DNA of 64,000 nt, from contig NC_064623.1 of the NCBI RefSeq assembly GCF_023898315.1, positions 12,847,140 through 12,911,139 of the forward strand. The letters run 5' to 3'. The position numbers and the translations under genes are program-made. The stretch's first letter is position 1. Every line of letters starts with the position of its first letter. The DNA is from Schistocerca nitens (lineage: Eukaryota; Arthropoda; Insecta; Orthoptera; Acrididae). This document shows positions 1 through 10,461 of this stretch, piece after piece. The notes beneath the pieces are model-generated. The model saw only the letters and a program-made list of their open reading frames with translations. It was not told the DNA's origin and did no database searches.

Positions 1-1187
1 GGACTGTTCAAGATGATGGAAGCTCTGTAACGATGCGGGGCGTGTGCTGTTGGAGTGATATGGGACCCTTGATACGTCTAGATACGACTCTGACAGGTGC
101 CACGTACGTAAGCATCCTGTCTGATCACCTGCATCCATTCGTGCCCACTGTGCATTCCGACGGACTTGGAGAATTCCAGCAGGACAACTGCATGGGGGTT
201 TAATTAAAAATGCTATAATTTTAGTAGCTGTCTGTCCGGTTACGAAGTCTCGTAACCGGTTGGCCCTGAGTAGTATTAGTACGCAATCTGACTGCATAAA
301 ATAACAACAAAGAATGAAAGGAAATTTCCGTTAACGCAATTGATTAATTAAGTCCCCTGCAACTATAAAAGCTACGAAACAACAAAGCACAAATGTAACT
401 GTTCTGTGTGTGGTAGTGTGATTCAACGTACATGTATCTGGCACGGTTCTTCCTCAATACGACAAGATACTTAAAACACCATTTACAATGAACTAATTGA
501 AAAACCAGAAATACTATAATTGCACATAGAAACCAGAATTACAAGTCTAACACATGAACACGAGCCAGATGCTTTGTTGACTGAACCTGTGACCAAGAGG
601 CATTGTCATTAAAGAAATGTGAAATTATTTTTTTTTACCTCAATATATAATGACGAAAAATACACTGTGATCATTGCAACATCTTCCATCTATACATTAC
701 ACCATCTGAACAGCATCTAGCCTCTCGCCCAACAGAACAACAACTGCACACGACATGCTCTCACTAGTACTGCTCTCGACATCCGCTCAACAAGCACTGC
801 CCACGGCAACCTCTGAACTACCACTGCCGCAGTGGAAGCGGCAGAATAATAATCTTTGGCGCAATCTCTGGCGCTGTGACTCAGTGTAGCCACCTTTCAC
901 AATGCGACACTCCACACGGTCAGAATTGCTACAGAGTGGCTCCAGTAACAGTATTATGAGTTTAAACACTTCCGCTGGCCAGCAAACTCCCCAGAAATGA
1001 ACATTATTGAGCATATCTGGGATGCCTTGCAACGTGCTGTCCAGAAGAGATCTCCACCGCTTCGTACTCTTACGGAGCTTTGGACAGCCCTGCAGGATTC
1101 GTGGTATCAGTTCCCTCCAGCACTGCGTGCTCGCGGTGGCCCTACACGATATTACGGAGGTGTGCCGGTTTGTTTCGCTCTTCAGTG
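1..1187 (+). mobile_element. Tc1-like element (family Tc1-A), 3' half, split by an insertion
   Basis: This is the C-terminal half of a Tc1-like DNA transposon; the 5' part lies outside the window. Positions 1-187 and 899-1187 align to the same family as the copies at 25.6, 56.7 and 63.0 kb. They carry the region that normally encodes the second catalytic Asp (QQDN, near 180-187/899) and the NIIEHIWDAL motif with the catalytic Glu (about 1000-1030). The terminal inverted repeat ends at 1187 (CTCTTCAGTG) followed by TA. A 711 bp foreign segment (188-898) separates the halves. Frame breaks make it a dead relic. Confidence 0.85.
188..898. mobile_element. Unclassified 711 bp insertion in the Tc1-A relic
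   Basis: The transposon sequence stops at ...AGGACAA and resumes at ACAATGCGAC. The 4 bp ACAA is present on both sides (184-187 and 899-902), as a target-site duplication would be. The insert is AT-rich at its left and ends with GC-richer sequence. It has no coding frame I recognise. It could be a solo LTR or a non-autonomous DNA element; the termini do not decide this. A long antisense frame here crosses the junction and is not a gene. Confidence 0.55.
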
Positions 1188-1749
1188 TATTTACTGTTCC
1201 TCGTGGAAGACATTGCCTAGACTCAAGTACTTGAGAAGAGCTGTCTGCTCTTCCGAAGTCGGTTGGCGATGCCGATGCGTTGCGGGTTTCCAAGTGACGC
1301 AGTGGCGAGCGGTTAGTCCGAGAAGTGAGAGGGGCCGGTGAAGCACCGCTGCCTTGGTCAACGCCTGGAGGCCCCAGCCGTGCGTCAGAGGGCTGCCGCC
1401 CGCGGTGGTGGGGGAAGAAGCGGGCAGGCGCGCTGCAGCGGCGAGAGCCGGCAGTCGGCGGATGACCGAGGATGCGGAGGCAGCGCGCTCGCTGGACAGC
1501 AGCCGCTGCGGGACTGCAGTGACGCAACACAGGTGCGTGGGTCCGCCGCGCTGTCCATTACTCGACGGCTGTTTGGCGCGCTTGTCAAACGTGGGGCGTA
1601 TTTGAGAGAAATTTCGCTTGACGTCAGATTTGACAAGAGGGCTGGCGTCATTTGTATCTGTGTTCGCTTCGCGTGTTTAGCGGAGTTCCGTTTTCATTTA
1701 CCTCACTGTCTAATGAGCTTCATAACTATGGAAACTCTGTTCGAGGATG
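1188..1749. other. GC-rich segment with no assigned gene; possible short host exon
   Basis: Positions about 1250-1570 are strikingly GC- and CpG-rich compared with the surrounding DNA. An ATG at 1462 opens 71 nt that run to a good donor-like site, ACACAG|GTGCGT, at 1532/1533. That is the shape of a small first coding exon in a CpG-rich promoter region. The peptide (starting MTEDAEAARSLDSS) is unrecognised, and competing frames of similar length exist on both strands. It may be a host 5' exon or just repeat flank. Confidence 0.2.
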
Positions 1750-3057
1750 TTGTTGTAGTGGTCTTCAGTCCTGAGACTGATTTGACGCAGCTCTCCATGC
1801 TACTCTATCCTGTGCAAGCTTCTTCATCTCCCAGTACCTACTGCTACCTACATCTTTCCGAATCTGCTTGGTGTATTCATCTCTTGGTCTCCCTCTACGA
1901 TTTTTACCCTCCACGCTGCCCTCCAATACTAAGTTGATGCCTCAAAACATGTCCTACCAACGATCCCTTCTCCTAGTCAAGTTGTGCCACAAACTTCTCT
2001 TCTCCCCAATTCTATTCAATACCTCCTCATTAGTTATGTGATCTACCCATCTAATCTTCAGCATTCTTCTGTAGCACCACATTTCGAAAGCTTCTACTCT
2101 CTTCCTGTCCAAACTATTTATCGTTCACGTTGCACTTCCATACATGGCTACACTCCACACAAATACTTTCAGAAACGACTTCCTGACACTCAAATCTATA
2201 TTCGATGTTAACAAATTTCTCTTCTTCAGAAACGCTTTCCTTGCCATTGCCAGTCTACATTTTATATCCTCTCTACTTCGACCATCATCAGTTATTTTGC
2301 TCCCCAAATAGCAAAACTCCTTTACTACTTTAAGTGTCTCATTTCCTAATCTAATACCCTCAGCATCACCCGACTTAATTCGACTACATTCCGTTATCCT
2401 CGTTTTGCTTTTGTTGATGTTCATCTTATATCCGCCTTTCAAGACACTGTCCATTCCGTTCAACTGCACTTCCAAGTCCTTTGCTGTCTCTGACAGAATT
2501 ACAATGTCGTCGGTGAACCTCATTTATTTCTTCTCCGTGCATTTTAATACCTACTCCGAATTTTTCTTTTGTTTCCTTTACTGCTTGCTCAATATACAGA
2601 TTAAATAACATCGGGGAGAGGCTACAACCCTGTCTCACTCCCTTCCCAACCACTGCTTCCCTTTCATGCCCCTCGACTGTTATAGCTGCCATCTGGTTTC
2701 TATACAAATTGTAAATAGCCTTTCGCTCCCTGTATTTTATCCCTACCACCTTCAGAATTTGAAAGAGAGTATTCCAGTTAACGTTGTCAAAAGCTTTCTC
2801 TAAGTCTACAAATGCTAGAAACGTAGGTTTGCCTTTTCTTAATCTTTCTTCTAAGATAAGTCGTAAGGTTAGTATTGCCTCACGTGTTCCAACATTTCTA
2901 CGGAATCCAAACTGATCTTCCCCGAGGTCGGCTTCTACAAGGTTTTCCATTCGTCTGTAAAGCATTCGTGTTAGTATTTTGCAGCTGTGAATTATTAAAC
3001 TGATCGTTCGGTAATTTTCACATCTGTCAACGTCTGCTTTCTTTGGGATTGGAATTA

Positions 3058-4479
3058 CACTCCTGGAAATTGAAATAAGAACACCGTGAATTCATTGTCC
3101 CAGGAAGGGAAAACTTTATTGACACATTCCTGGGGTCAGATACATCACATGATCACACTGACAGAACCACAGGCACATAGACACAGGCAACAGAGCATGC
3201 ATAATGTCGGCACTAGTACAGTGTATATCCACCTTTCGCAGTAATGCAGGCTGCTATTCTCCCATGGAGACGATCGTAGAGATGCTGGATGTAGTCCTGT
3301 GGAACGGCTTGCCATGCCATTTCCACCTGGCGCCTCAGTTGGACCAGCGTTCGTGCTGGACGTGCAGACCGCGTGAGACGACGCTTCATCCAGTCCCAAA
3401 CATGCTCAATGGGGGACAGATCCGGAGATCTTGCTGGCCAGGGTAGTTGACTTACACCTTCTAGAGCACGTTGGGTGGCACGGGATACATGCGGACGTGC
3501 ATTGTCCTGTTGGAACAGCATGTTCCCTTGCCGGTCGAGGAATGGTAGAACGATGGGTTCGATGACGGTTTGGATGTACCGTGCACTATTCAGTGTCCCC
3601 TCGACGATCACCAGTGGTGTACGGCCAGTGTAGGAGATCGCTCCCCACACCATGGTGCCGGGTGTTGGCCCTGTGTGCCTCGGTCGTATGCAGTCCTGAT
3701 TGTGGCGCTCACCTGCACGGCGCCAAACACGCATACGACCATCATTGGCACCAAGGCAGAAGCGACTCTCATCGCTGAAGACGACACGTCTCCATTCGTC
3801 CCTCCATTCACGCCTGTCGCGACACCACTGGAGGCGGGCTGCACGATGTTGGGGCGTGAGCGGAAGACGGCCTAACGGTGTGCGGGACCGTAGCCCATCT
3901 TCATGGAGACGGTTGCGAATGGTCCTCGCCGATACCCCAGGAGCAACAGTGTCCCTAATTTGCTGGGAAGTGGCGGTGCGGTCCCCTACGGCACTGCGTA
4001 GGATCCTACGGTCTTGGCGTGCATCCGTGCGTCGCTGCGGTCCGGTCCCAGGTCGACGGGCACGTGCTCCTTCCGCCGACCACTGGCGACAACATCGATG
4101 TACTGTGGAGACCTCACGCCCCACGTGTTGAGCAATTCGGCGGTACGTCCACCCGGCCTCCCGCATGCCCACTATACGCCCTCGCTCAAAGTCCGTCAAC
4201 TGCACATACGGTTCACGTCCACGCTGTCGCGGCATGCTACCAGTGTTAAAGACTGCGATGGAGCTCCGTATGCCACGGCAAACTGGCTGACACTGACGGC
4301 GGCGGTGCACAAATGCTGCGCAGCTAGCGCCATTCGACGGCCAACACCGCGGTTCCTGGTGTGTCCGCTGTGCCGTGCGTGTGATCATTGCTTGTACAGC
4401 CCTCTCGCAGTGTCCGGAGCAAGTATGGTGGGTCTGACACACCGGTGTCAATGTGTTCTTTTTTCCATTTCCAGGAGTG
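3058..4479 (-). mobile_element. Tc1-like transposon Tc1-C, complete
   Basis: A 1422 bp DNA transposon is bounded by inverted repeats of about 27 bp (CACTCCTGGAAAT at 3058; complement ending at 4479), with three mismatches between them. A TA lies on each side (3056-3057 and 4480-4481). The LINE reads GGAAT-TA-TTATATTC once the element is removed, so the target duplication is exact. It holds one unbroken transposase frame with about 245 bp of leader and 155 bp of trailer. It looks recently mobile. Confidence 0.95.
3213..4235 (-). CDS. Tc1/mariner-superfamily transposase, intact (340 aa)
   Basis: This cut-and-paste transposase would bind its own inverted repeats and move the element into TA sites in the nucleus. 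The ATG at 4235 (MPRQRGREPY) was chosen over an in-frame upstream extension to 4451. It gives 340 aa, the usual Tc1 length, and begins just before the helix-turn-helix region (LTDFERGRIVGMREAGWTYR, residues 13-32). A second DNA-binding helix region follows to about residue 115. The catalytic domain shows D155 (FSDESRF), D244 (QQDNARPH) and E277 (SPDLSPIEH). Spacing between the last two is 32 residues by direct count, against 34 in classical Tc1. The protein ends ITAKGGYTLY and has no stop or frameshift. Activity is inferred, not shown. Confidence 0.93.
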   Translation of the reverse strand: MPRQRGREPYVQLTDFERGRIVGMREAGWTYRRIAQHVGREVSTVHRCCRQWSAEGARARRPGTGPQRRTDARQDRRILRSAVGDRTATSQQIRDTVAPGVSARTIRNRLHEDGLRSRTPLGRLPLTPQHRAARLQWCRDRREWRDEWRRVVFSDESRFCLGANDGRMRVWRRAGERHNQDCIRPRHTGPTPGTMVWGAISYTGRTPLVIVEGTLNSARYIQTVIEPIVLPFLDRQGNMLFQQDNARPHVSRATQRALEGVSQLPWPARSPDLSPIEHVWDWMKRRLTRSARPARTLVQLRRQVEMAWQAVPQDYIQHLYDRLHGRIAACITAKGGYTLY

Positions 4480-4889
4480 TATTATATTCTTCTTGAAGTC
4501 TGAGGGTATTTCGCCTGTCTCATACATTTTGCTCGCCAGATGGTGGGGGTTTGTCAGGACTGGCTCACCCAAGGCTGTCAGTAGTTCTAATGGAATGTTA
4601 TCTACTCCCGGGCCCTTGCTTCGACTCAGGTCTTTCAGTGCTCTGTCAAACTCTTCACGCAGTATCGTATCTCCCATTTCATCTTCATCTACATCCTCTT
4701 CCATTTCCATAATATTGTCCTCAAGTACATCGCCCTTGTATAGACCCTCTATATACTCCTTCCACCTTCCTGCTTTCCCTTCTTTGCTTAGAACTGGGGT
4801 TCCATCTGAGCTCTTGATATTCATACAAGTGGCTCTCTCGTCTCCAAAGGTCTCTTTAATTTCCTGTAGGCAGTATCTATCTTGCCCCT

Positions 4890-5500
4890 AGTGAGATAAA
4901 AAAAAGAAAAATTGTTGTCCAGGTGAGAATAGGACTCGCACACTGAAGGTTCCGTACAAACATAATTACGTGCACGGACATTTCATACAACCCGGGAATG
5001 GAGGCCTCGACGATGTTTCCCTGTTGTCAATGCTGAGACCGGCAATACATCGGTCCCCGGGTTCCCAAGGCTTTCGAGAATGTTTAAATTTCAATTTGGT
5101 AGTCGGGTAAATACGGATAAAAGAAATATTTTTTTCGCGTGACAAAATAATAAGCTACGCAATTTCCTGACTTTTCTCCCTTTACTTGTACTCTGATCTT
5201 CTTGCCAAATTTTATGATTCTAGACCGCTAATACGTTTCGACGAGTAAGTTTGCAAGCATCAAACTATGTGACGTAAATGGCCGTATCTTTTGATTTCAT
5301 CGACGTAGAAGTTAACCTTCATTATACCGCCATCTATGATCTCGACAATCGTTGCCTGTTATCGACATAATCGGTCCCTCGGATTCCAAGACTTTCGAGA
5401 AGTCGGATAACAAACGATAAAAGAAATATTTTTGTCATGTGATATAATTATAAATTATCAATTTTCAGATTTGTTTTCCTTTACTTGTACTGTGAAGCCA
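4890..5500. repeat. AT-rich segment containing an old, diverged direct duplication
   Basis: No gene is visible. Two blocks resemble each other at a spacing of about 320 bp. The first, about 5040-5210, contains ATCGGTCCCCGGG, CTTTCGAGAA, GATAAAAGAAATATTTTT and CTTTACTTGTACT. The second, about 5365-5520, contains ATCGGTCCCTCGG, CTTTCGAGAAGTCGG, the same GATAAAAGAAATATTTTT and CTTTACTTGTACTGTG. They differ by many substitutions and indels. This suggests an ancient tandem duplication or two copies of one repeat. Confidence 0.5.
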
Positions 5501-5660
5501 TTCTTATTGACAAATTTCACCAACGGAAAGCACTCTACTGGACAAATTTCCTCTACTTCTATGGTCACAGATTTTTTATGATCAGACTACCGGTTTCCGT
5601 CTATAATGACCATCTTCAGATGTGTTTTATAAAAACATATACTAATATACTGGAGGCATA
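5500..5660 (-). repeat. Penelope-type 3' end with a degenerate hammerhead-like motif
   Basis: Read on the minus strand, 5619 down to 5585 gives CTGAAGA, one extra base, a short potential hairpin (GTC-ATTATA-GAC), then GAAAC, a five-base loop and GTC. This is the order of a hammerhead core. It is followed by TCATAAAAAATCTGTGACC, resembling the end of the Penelope-like relic at 16.5 kb. The base of stem II has a G-G mismatch and no stem I pairing is evident, so this copy is probably inactive. Confidence 0.45.
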
Positions 5661-5683
5661 GTGGCATCGTCAAACGCTGTAAC

Positions 5684-5698
5684 GGGGGGGGGGGGGGG
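5684..5698. repeat. G15 homopolymer
   Basis: Fifteen consecutive G residues. Exact length is likely to vary or be misread. No function is assigned. Confidence 0.9.
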
Positions 5699-5699
5699 A

Positions 5700-6336
5700 T
5701 GTGGGGAATCCAAAATGTTGTTGCTGTTGTTGTTGTGCCACCACGGTTGCTTCCTGGCCGCTGTTTATGATCCTCGCTCGCTGTGGCTGGATGTTCACTT
5801 CCGTTATAGTGAGTAACCGTGAAGACGGAAGTCTTCTTCTCTATTGAAATTGCAGTTATTCTTTGATATTTTGACTGTTTCACGGACGTTCGTTTCATAA
5901 ATATCAGTTTCTCTTGTCTATCACGTGTGTGTTCTTAAAATCTAGAACTTGGTTACATCATTGTTGATGCTCTGCCACAGCTGATTTCAAATTTTGTCTT
6001 AACGGTAGTTGGAAAGGAAAACCGATTGATTTGAACTTTATCTAATCACAAAATTTGCAATTTTCTAATTAATATGGTATATAAATCACTTATCAACTCA
6101 CCTTGTACACATTTTTTTCTTTTAAAAAAATATTGTCTGCGCCAGTTTAAAATGTTAAAAACTTTACATGCATTGCTTCAAGATCAAATAAATTCGTTAA
6201 GTTTTTGTATAGAAGACAATGGATTGCACTATTACAAAGGCGAAATTACGTTGTTTCTATTGGTAGTACTGTCGAAAATAATATCGTACCCTTTCGTAAT
6301 ATAAACACATGTTGTATGTCGAAGTGTTAACTAAGT
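5700..6336. other. AT-rich stretch with no assigned feature
   Basis: I see only short frames without recognisable motifs, including one of 76 codons at 6074-6304 rich in Phe, Leu and Lys, as expected by chance in AT-rich DNA. It may be the 5' non-coding part of the Mutator-like relic that follows. Confidence 0.4.
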
Positions 6337-7245
6337 GTGAATACTGGAATGGTAATGGATTTCGAGATTCTAACGAAAGATCGCTATGAATGTAAGTCAG
6401 GGAACGAAGCAAAACATACCTGCGACAGGAACCATAAAAGATCAACTGATGAAATGGATGTCTCTGCAGCTACTGAAATCTTCAGTCGATCCGCGAATAA
6501 AAGGTGTGTTCGTCACTTTATGTTCTTAGGTGATGGGGTCTCAAAAGCAGACAACAGTATAGTAGCAGCTGAGCCTTACGGTGACAATATTATCACAAAA
6601 CTGGAATGTGTCGGTTAGGACTGGCACCATGAAGTTGAAACCAAGTTTCAGAAACAGGAATTTTTCAGATGGTAAAACGATAACGGAAAAGGCTGACAGA
6701 CGAAGTTAGTGGTGAACTATAACAATACTATGGAATGGCCATTAGAAATAACACTGATAATTTGTTCAGATTGAAGCGAGGAGAAATGGGCTACATACTG
6801 TCAACAGATCGTAAGCCAATACGCCAACCTTGTCCTTCCGGACCAGATTTACGGTACAATTGTCGCAACTCCCAGTGCTCGAACACTCGATCCCAGCAGC
6901 AGCCATGGAAGACGTAATGCCCGTTTACGGACACTTTACGCATCCTCCGTTATTGAGGCAGTGTCTACACGGGCAGACTCAGAACCCAAATGAGTTCTTC
7001 AGCAATCATATGAACTCGCGTACCAAAACTGTATTTACTGAAAGCGAGACAATAAAATGGGGGGAGGGGGTGGTCATGTTGGTATTGCTTTTAGTGGTGG
7101 CAACACTGGTATAGGAATTAATCCTTCAGAGAGCTTCAAGGGATGGACCAGCAGCAGTGTATGCAGCAGAAATGGCCACTAAGGAGTCCTCAAGGGAGAA
7201 AAGAAAGAGATCCATAGAAAATGATCAAGATGTTTCTGAGTGAGT
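6337..7245 (+). pseudogene. Mutator-like transposase relic
   Basis: Three frames must be linked to read this. The first (6337-6618) gives RHFMFLGDGVSKADNS and AEPYGDNIITKLECVG. The next bases read as SDGKTITGKGRLTDE, then YYGMAIRNNTDNL (about 6715-6770) and PIRQPCPSGPD. The last part gives HSIPAAAMEDV (about 6885-6912), LRQCLHGQTQNPNE (about 6953-6995) and a charged tail ending near 7245. The order GDGxSK, PYGD, KLECVG, GMAIR, CPSG and KTQNPNE-like matches, from memory, the Mutator-like transposase domain proteins common in arthropods. Frameshifts and stops make it inactive. I see no clear terminal inverted repeats. The family call rests on recall, not alignment. Confidence 0.55.
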
Positions 7246-7336
7246 AACAAAATGAAACATGTTTCTCAAAACTTACATTGTCAGTTCCATTTTTCTGAAT
7301 CTCAGGAATCACTTAGAGTAGAATATTCATACTTTC

Positions 7337-8514
7337 AGAGTGTTGTTATTGTTGCTGTGGTCTACAGTCCAAATATTGGTTTGATGCAGCTCTCAATGCT
7401 ACTCTATTCTCTGTAAGCTTCTTCATCTCCCAGTACTTACTGCAACCTACATCCTTCTGAATCTGTTTAGTGTATTCATTTCTTGGTCTCCCTCTGCGAC
7501 TTTTACCCTCCACGCTTACCTCCAATACTAAATTGGTGATTCCTTGATGCCTCAGAACGTGTCCTACGAACCGATCCCTTCTTCTAGTCAAATTATGCCA
7601 CAAACTTCTGTTCTCCTCAATTCTGTCCAGTACCTCCTCATCAGTTACGTGATGTACCCGTCTAATCTTCAGCATTCTTCTGTAGCGCCACATTTCAAAA
7701 GCTTCTGTTCTCTCCTTGCCTAAAGTGTTTATCATCCATGTTCCATATCCATACATGGCTATAAGCTATACAAATACTTTCAGAAAATATTTCCCGACAC
7801 TTCAAATCTATACTCGATGTTAACAAATTTCTCTTCTTCAGAAATGCTTTCCTTGCCATTGCCAGTCGACAGTCTACTTCGGGCATCCTCAGTTATTTTG
7901 CTGCCCAAATAGCAAAACTGATCTAGTACTTTAAGTATCTCATTTCCTACACTAACTCCATGAGTATCACCTGATTTAAATCGACTACATTCCACTATCC
8001 TCGTTTTGCTTTTGTTGATGTTCATCTTATATCCTCCTTTCAAGACGCTGTACATTCCGTTCAACTGTTTTTCCAAGTCCTTTGCTGTCTCTGACAGAAT
8101 TACAATGTCATCGGCGAACCTCAAGGTTTTTGTTTGTTCTTCCTGGATTTTAATTCCTACTCCAATTTTTTTCGTTTCCTTTACTTCCTGTTCAATGTAC
8201 ACATTGGACAACATCGGGAGTGGGCCAGAACCCTGTTCACACCCTTCTCAACCATTGCTTCCCATTCGTGCCCCTCGACTCAAATTGTACATAGCCTTTC
8301 ACTCCCTGTATTATACCCATGCCACCTTCAGAATTTGAAAGGGTGTATTCCAGTCAACATTGTTAAAAGCTTTCTCTAAGTCTACAAATGCTATAAACGT
8401 ACGTTTGCCTTTCCTTAATCTAGGTTCTAAGATAACATCAGTATTGCCTCGCGTGTTCCTACATTCCTACGGAATCCAAACTGATCTTCCCCGAAGTCGG
8501 CTTCTACTACACTA
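7337..8514 (-). mobile_element. RTE-clade LINE copy RTE-2, 5'-truncated
   Basis: The minus-strand 3' part of the same LINE family covers the end of the RT domain and the C-terminal region. Visible motifs are LRFADDIVILSETAKDLE near 8110, MNINKSKTRI near 8030, FCYLGSKIT near 7905 and RRMLKIRRVHHVTDEEVL near 7660. It is more diverged than the other copies, with frameshifts near 7780 and 7860 and several deletions. The 5' end stops at 8514 where the Tc1-D end begins. Confidence 0.88.
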
Positions 8515-8856
8515 CTGGCCATTAATATTGCTACACTAAGAAGAAATGCAGATGATAAAAGGGTATTAATTGGACAAATATATTATACTACAACTGACAT
8601 GTGATTACATTTTCCCGCAATTTGGGTTCATAGATACTGAGAAATCAGTACCCAAAACAACCACCTCTGGCCATAATAACGCCCTTGATACGCCTGGTCA
8701 TTGAGTCAAACAGACCTTGGATGGCATGTACAGGTACAGCTGCCCACGCAGCTTCAACACGATACCACAGTTCATCAAGAGTAGTGACTGGCGTATTGTG
8801 ACGAGCCAGTTGTTCGGCCACCTTTGGCCAGACGTTTTCAATTGGTGACCGCGCCC
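8515..8856 (-). mobile_element. Tc1-like element Tc1-D, one terminal fragment
   Basis: An inverted-repeat-like start (CACTACTGGCCATTAA) at about 8516 is followed by minus-strand coding for the transposase C-terminus. It begins at the catalytic Glu region (PIENVWPKVAEQL) and runs through LDELWYRVEAAW and MTRRIKGVIMARGGCFGY, ending at 8645. Homology stops abruptly near 8856, so the catalytic Asp residues and the other end are missing. Confidence 0.75.
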
Positions 8857-9500
8857 CGCTATGCACAACAGCGCAGGCGCAGCGCTCGTCCGTCTCCGCA
8901 CTACGAGATGGCGATGTCTTAGAGACGAACCAAATTCTGCTTCCGCCGATCCGCGTATTAATATGTAACGCAGCCAATGAGATTGCTGCTAACGTAGAAC
9001 CTTTTCTCCTCGCGGATCACACTCACGCAGTGATACCTGAACGCTCGAGGTATTATAATGAGTGTACAGACCTCCGATTAGTCAGTCTGCATCAGTCTGC
9101 ATTAGCCTGCTTTAGTCTGTACCAGTCTGCATTAGTCTGTACCGGTCTGCGCCTAATAAGATTATCATATTCCTGTACATATCCATGAAGATAAATGAAT
9201 AGACACTTTGTCAAGTATCAGACACATGTGAGAATAAGATTAACGTACCAAGACCATAGGAACTTCAGAATCAAGTTAAGTAATGTTTACGATTTTTATT
9301 ATTTTAATAAATGTGTGTGTAAATTAATCAAGTTCTGTTTAAAGTTGGTCACTGTCAATCTAAGCGTGCAAGTGGCATTTCTATCCTCTGACCTAACGGC
9401 AGAAGATAAACACGCCACGATAAGACCACGAGACATATTGCTGACACTCGCCTACTTCGTTAGAGCGACAAGTCAAATAATCTGATGGTGTGTGTAGCGA
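8857..9500. repeat. LTR-like repeat fragment with an internal short tandem array
   Basis: No coding frame is credible. Between 9078 and 9150 a unit close to CAGTCTGCATTAGTCTGTAC is repeated imperfectly. The block from the GC-rich left part (about 8857-8960) through this array resembles, from memory, a widespread orthopteran LTR sequence. Clear TG/CA termini and a target duplication are not visible here, so the class is uncertain. Confidence 0.35.
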
Positions 9501-10461
9501 AGGTCTTACAGTATGCACACCACACTTAGTAGGCAGTTTGCTTACACGAATACTGGCCGCATTTTTCTCAGATTCTTGTACAGACGGAGCTTTTGTGCAG
9601 CGTGTGCATAATTAAAGTTCCAGTTTCAGGACGCTGTAGAAAGAGCGTTTGACAAAGAGAATGACAGAAAATTTGAACTGTATATTATTCACGCATGGAG
9701 AAACGTCGTGGAACAAGAAAGAAACAAACCGAAAATTTCACCAATAAATGGCGTGGTAGTCGTCTTAACGTAAATGGTGTCGGCTACAAATGACAGATGA
9801 ATCGCAATACGGCGACTATTACACCATCCGTATTGTTCAAGGTACAAGACGACACAAGTTCGGCAGTTAACAGTTCCGCCACTGTTATTTAGGTAACATC
9901 ATACACCACGGCAAGGTCGCACCACACTGTATGGGAAAAATCGCTTTTTAATTGTCCTGAGGCCAGAAACCGCATATAAAGCGAAATAACAAAGGTTTCT
10001 AATTGTCGTGAGACTATGAAAGACATGTTCAGTATGCTGTCCACCGTTTCCTGCCAGAAATTGAAATCGAAAAACGGGATGCCCCACAACAGATCGGACT
10101 GTCAAATGTTTATTTGACACTACAATAGTGAATCCATAGTCACAGTACATATTATTTTTCTTTTTGTTTAAAAAAATGGGGTAACATTGCCGGTTTCAAG
10201 AAACTACGTCATCATTTGAAAATTTTTCTTTTTTTTCAAAAAAAAAAAGTTACATTACCGGTTTCAACGAACCGGTTTCATTTGAAAATGAAGACGTAGT
10301 TCGTTGAAACAGGTAGTGTAACGCCCCTTTTTTTTTTTTAAAAAAAAAAGGAAAGAATGAAAAATTTTATGTACGGTGACTCTTGTAGTGTCAAATATTT
10401 AACTTCATTTAATTTATATTATAGTCACGCTCCTTTATGACAATTATCTCAGAAGAAACAA
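9501..10461. repeat. Unassigned repeat-like DNA with a Penelope-like inverted motif
   Basis: No gene is recognised. Two inverted copies of a roughly 40 bp motif occur at 10183-10230 (minus) and 10273-10322 (plus). Both contain GACGTAGTTYSTTGAAAC followed by a GG-rich turn. They enclose A- and T-runs at 10225-10250 and are followed by another at 10327-10350. The motif resembles the CTGAAGA...GAAACCGG signature of the Penelope-type ends at 5.6 and 16.5 kb. Upstream, 9600-10150 is repeat-like but has no family I can name. Confidence 0.35.

Larger units (their letters stand above)
1750..4889 (-). mobile_element. RTE-clade LINE copy RTE-1, 5'-truncated, split by Tc1-C
   Basis: The LINE reads on the minus strand: its 3' end with a short GTT tract is at 1750 and its truncated 5' end is near 4889. 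RT motifs are visible: AFVDLEKAFDNVNW near 2780, VRQGCSLSP near 2630, FTDDIVIL (normally FADD) near 2515 and FCYLGSKIT near 2310. The endonuclease half is absent, and the linker before the RT begins at 4889. Frameshifts separate the RT pieces, so it is inactive. Tc1-C (3058-4479) interrupts it at a TA dinucleotide. Confidence 0.9.

Noticed and set aside
9078-9150. CRISPR-like array
   Set aside because: The units are adjacent, imperfect and without spacers: a short tandem repeat in LTR-like sequence.
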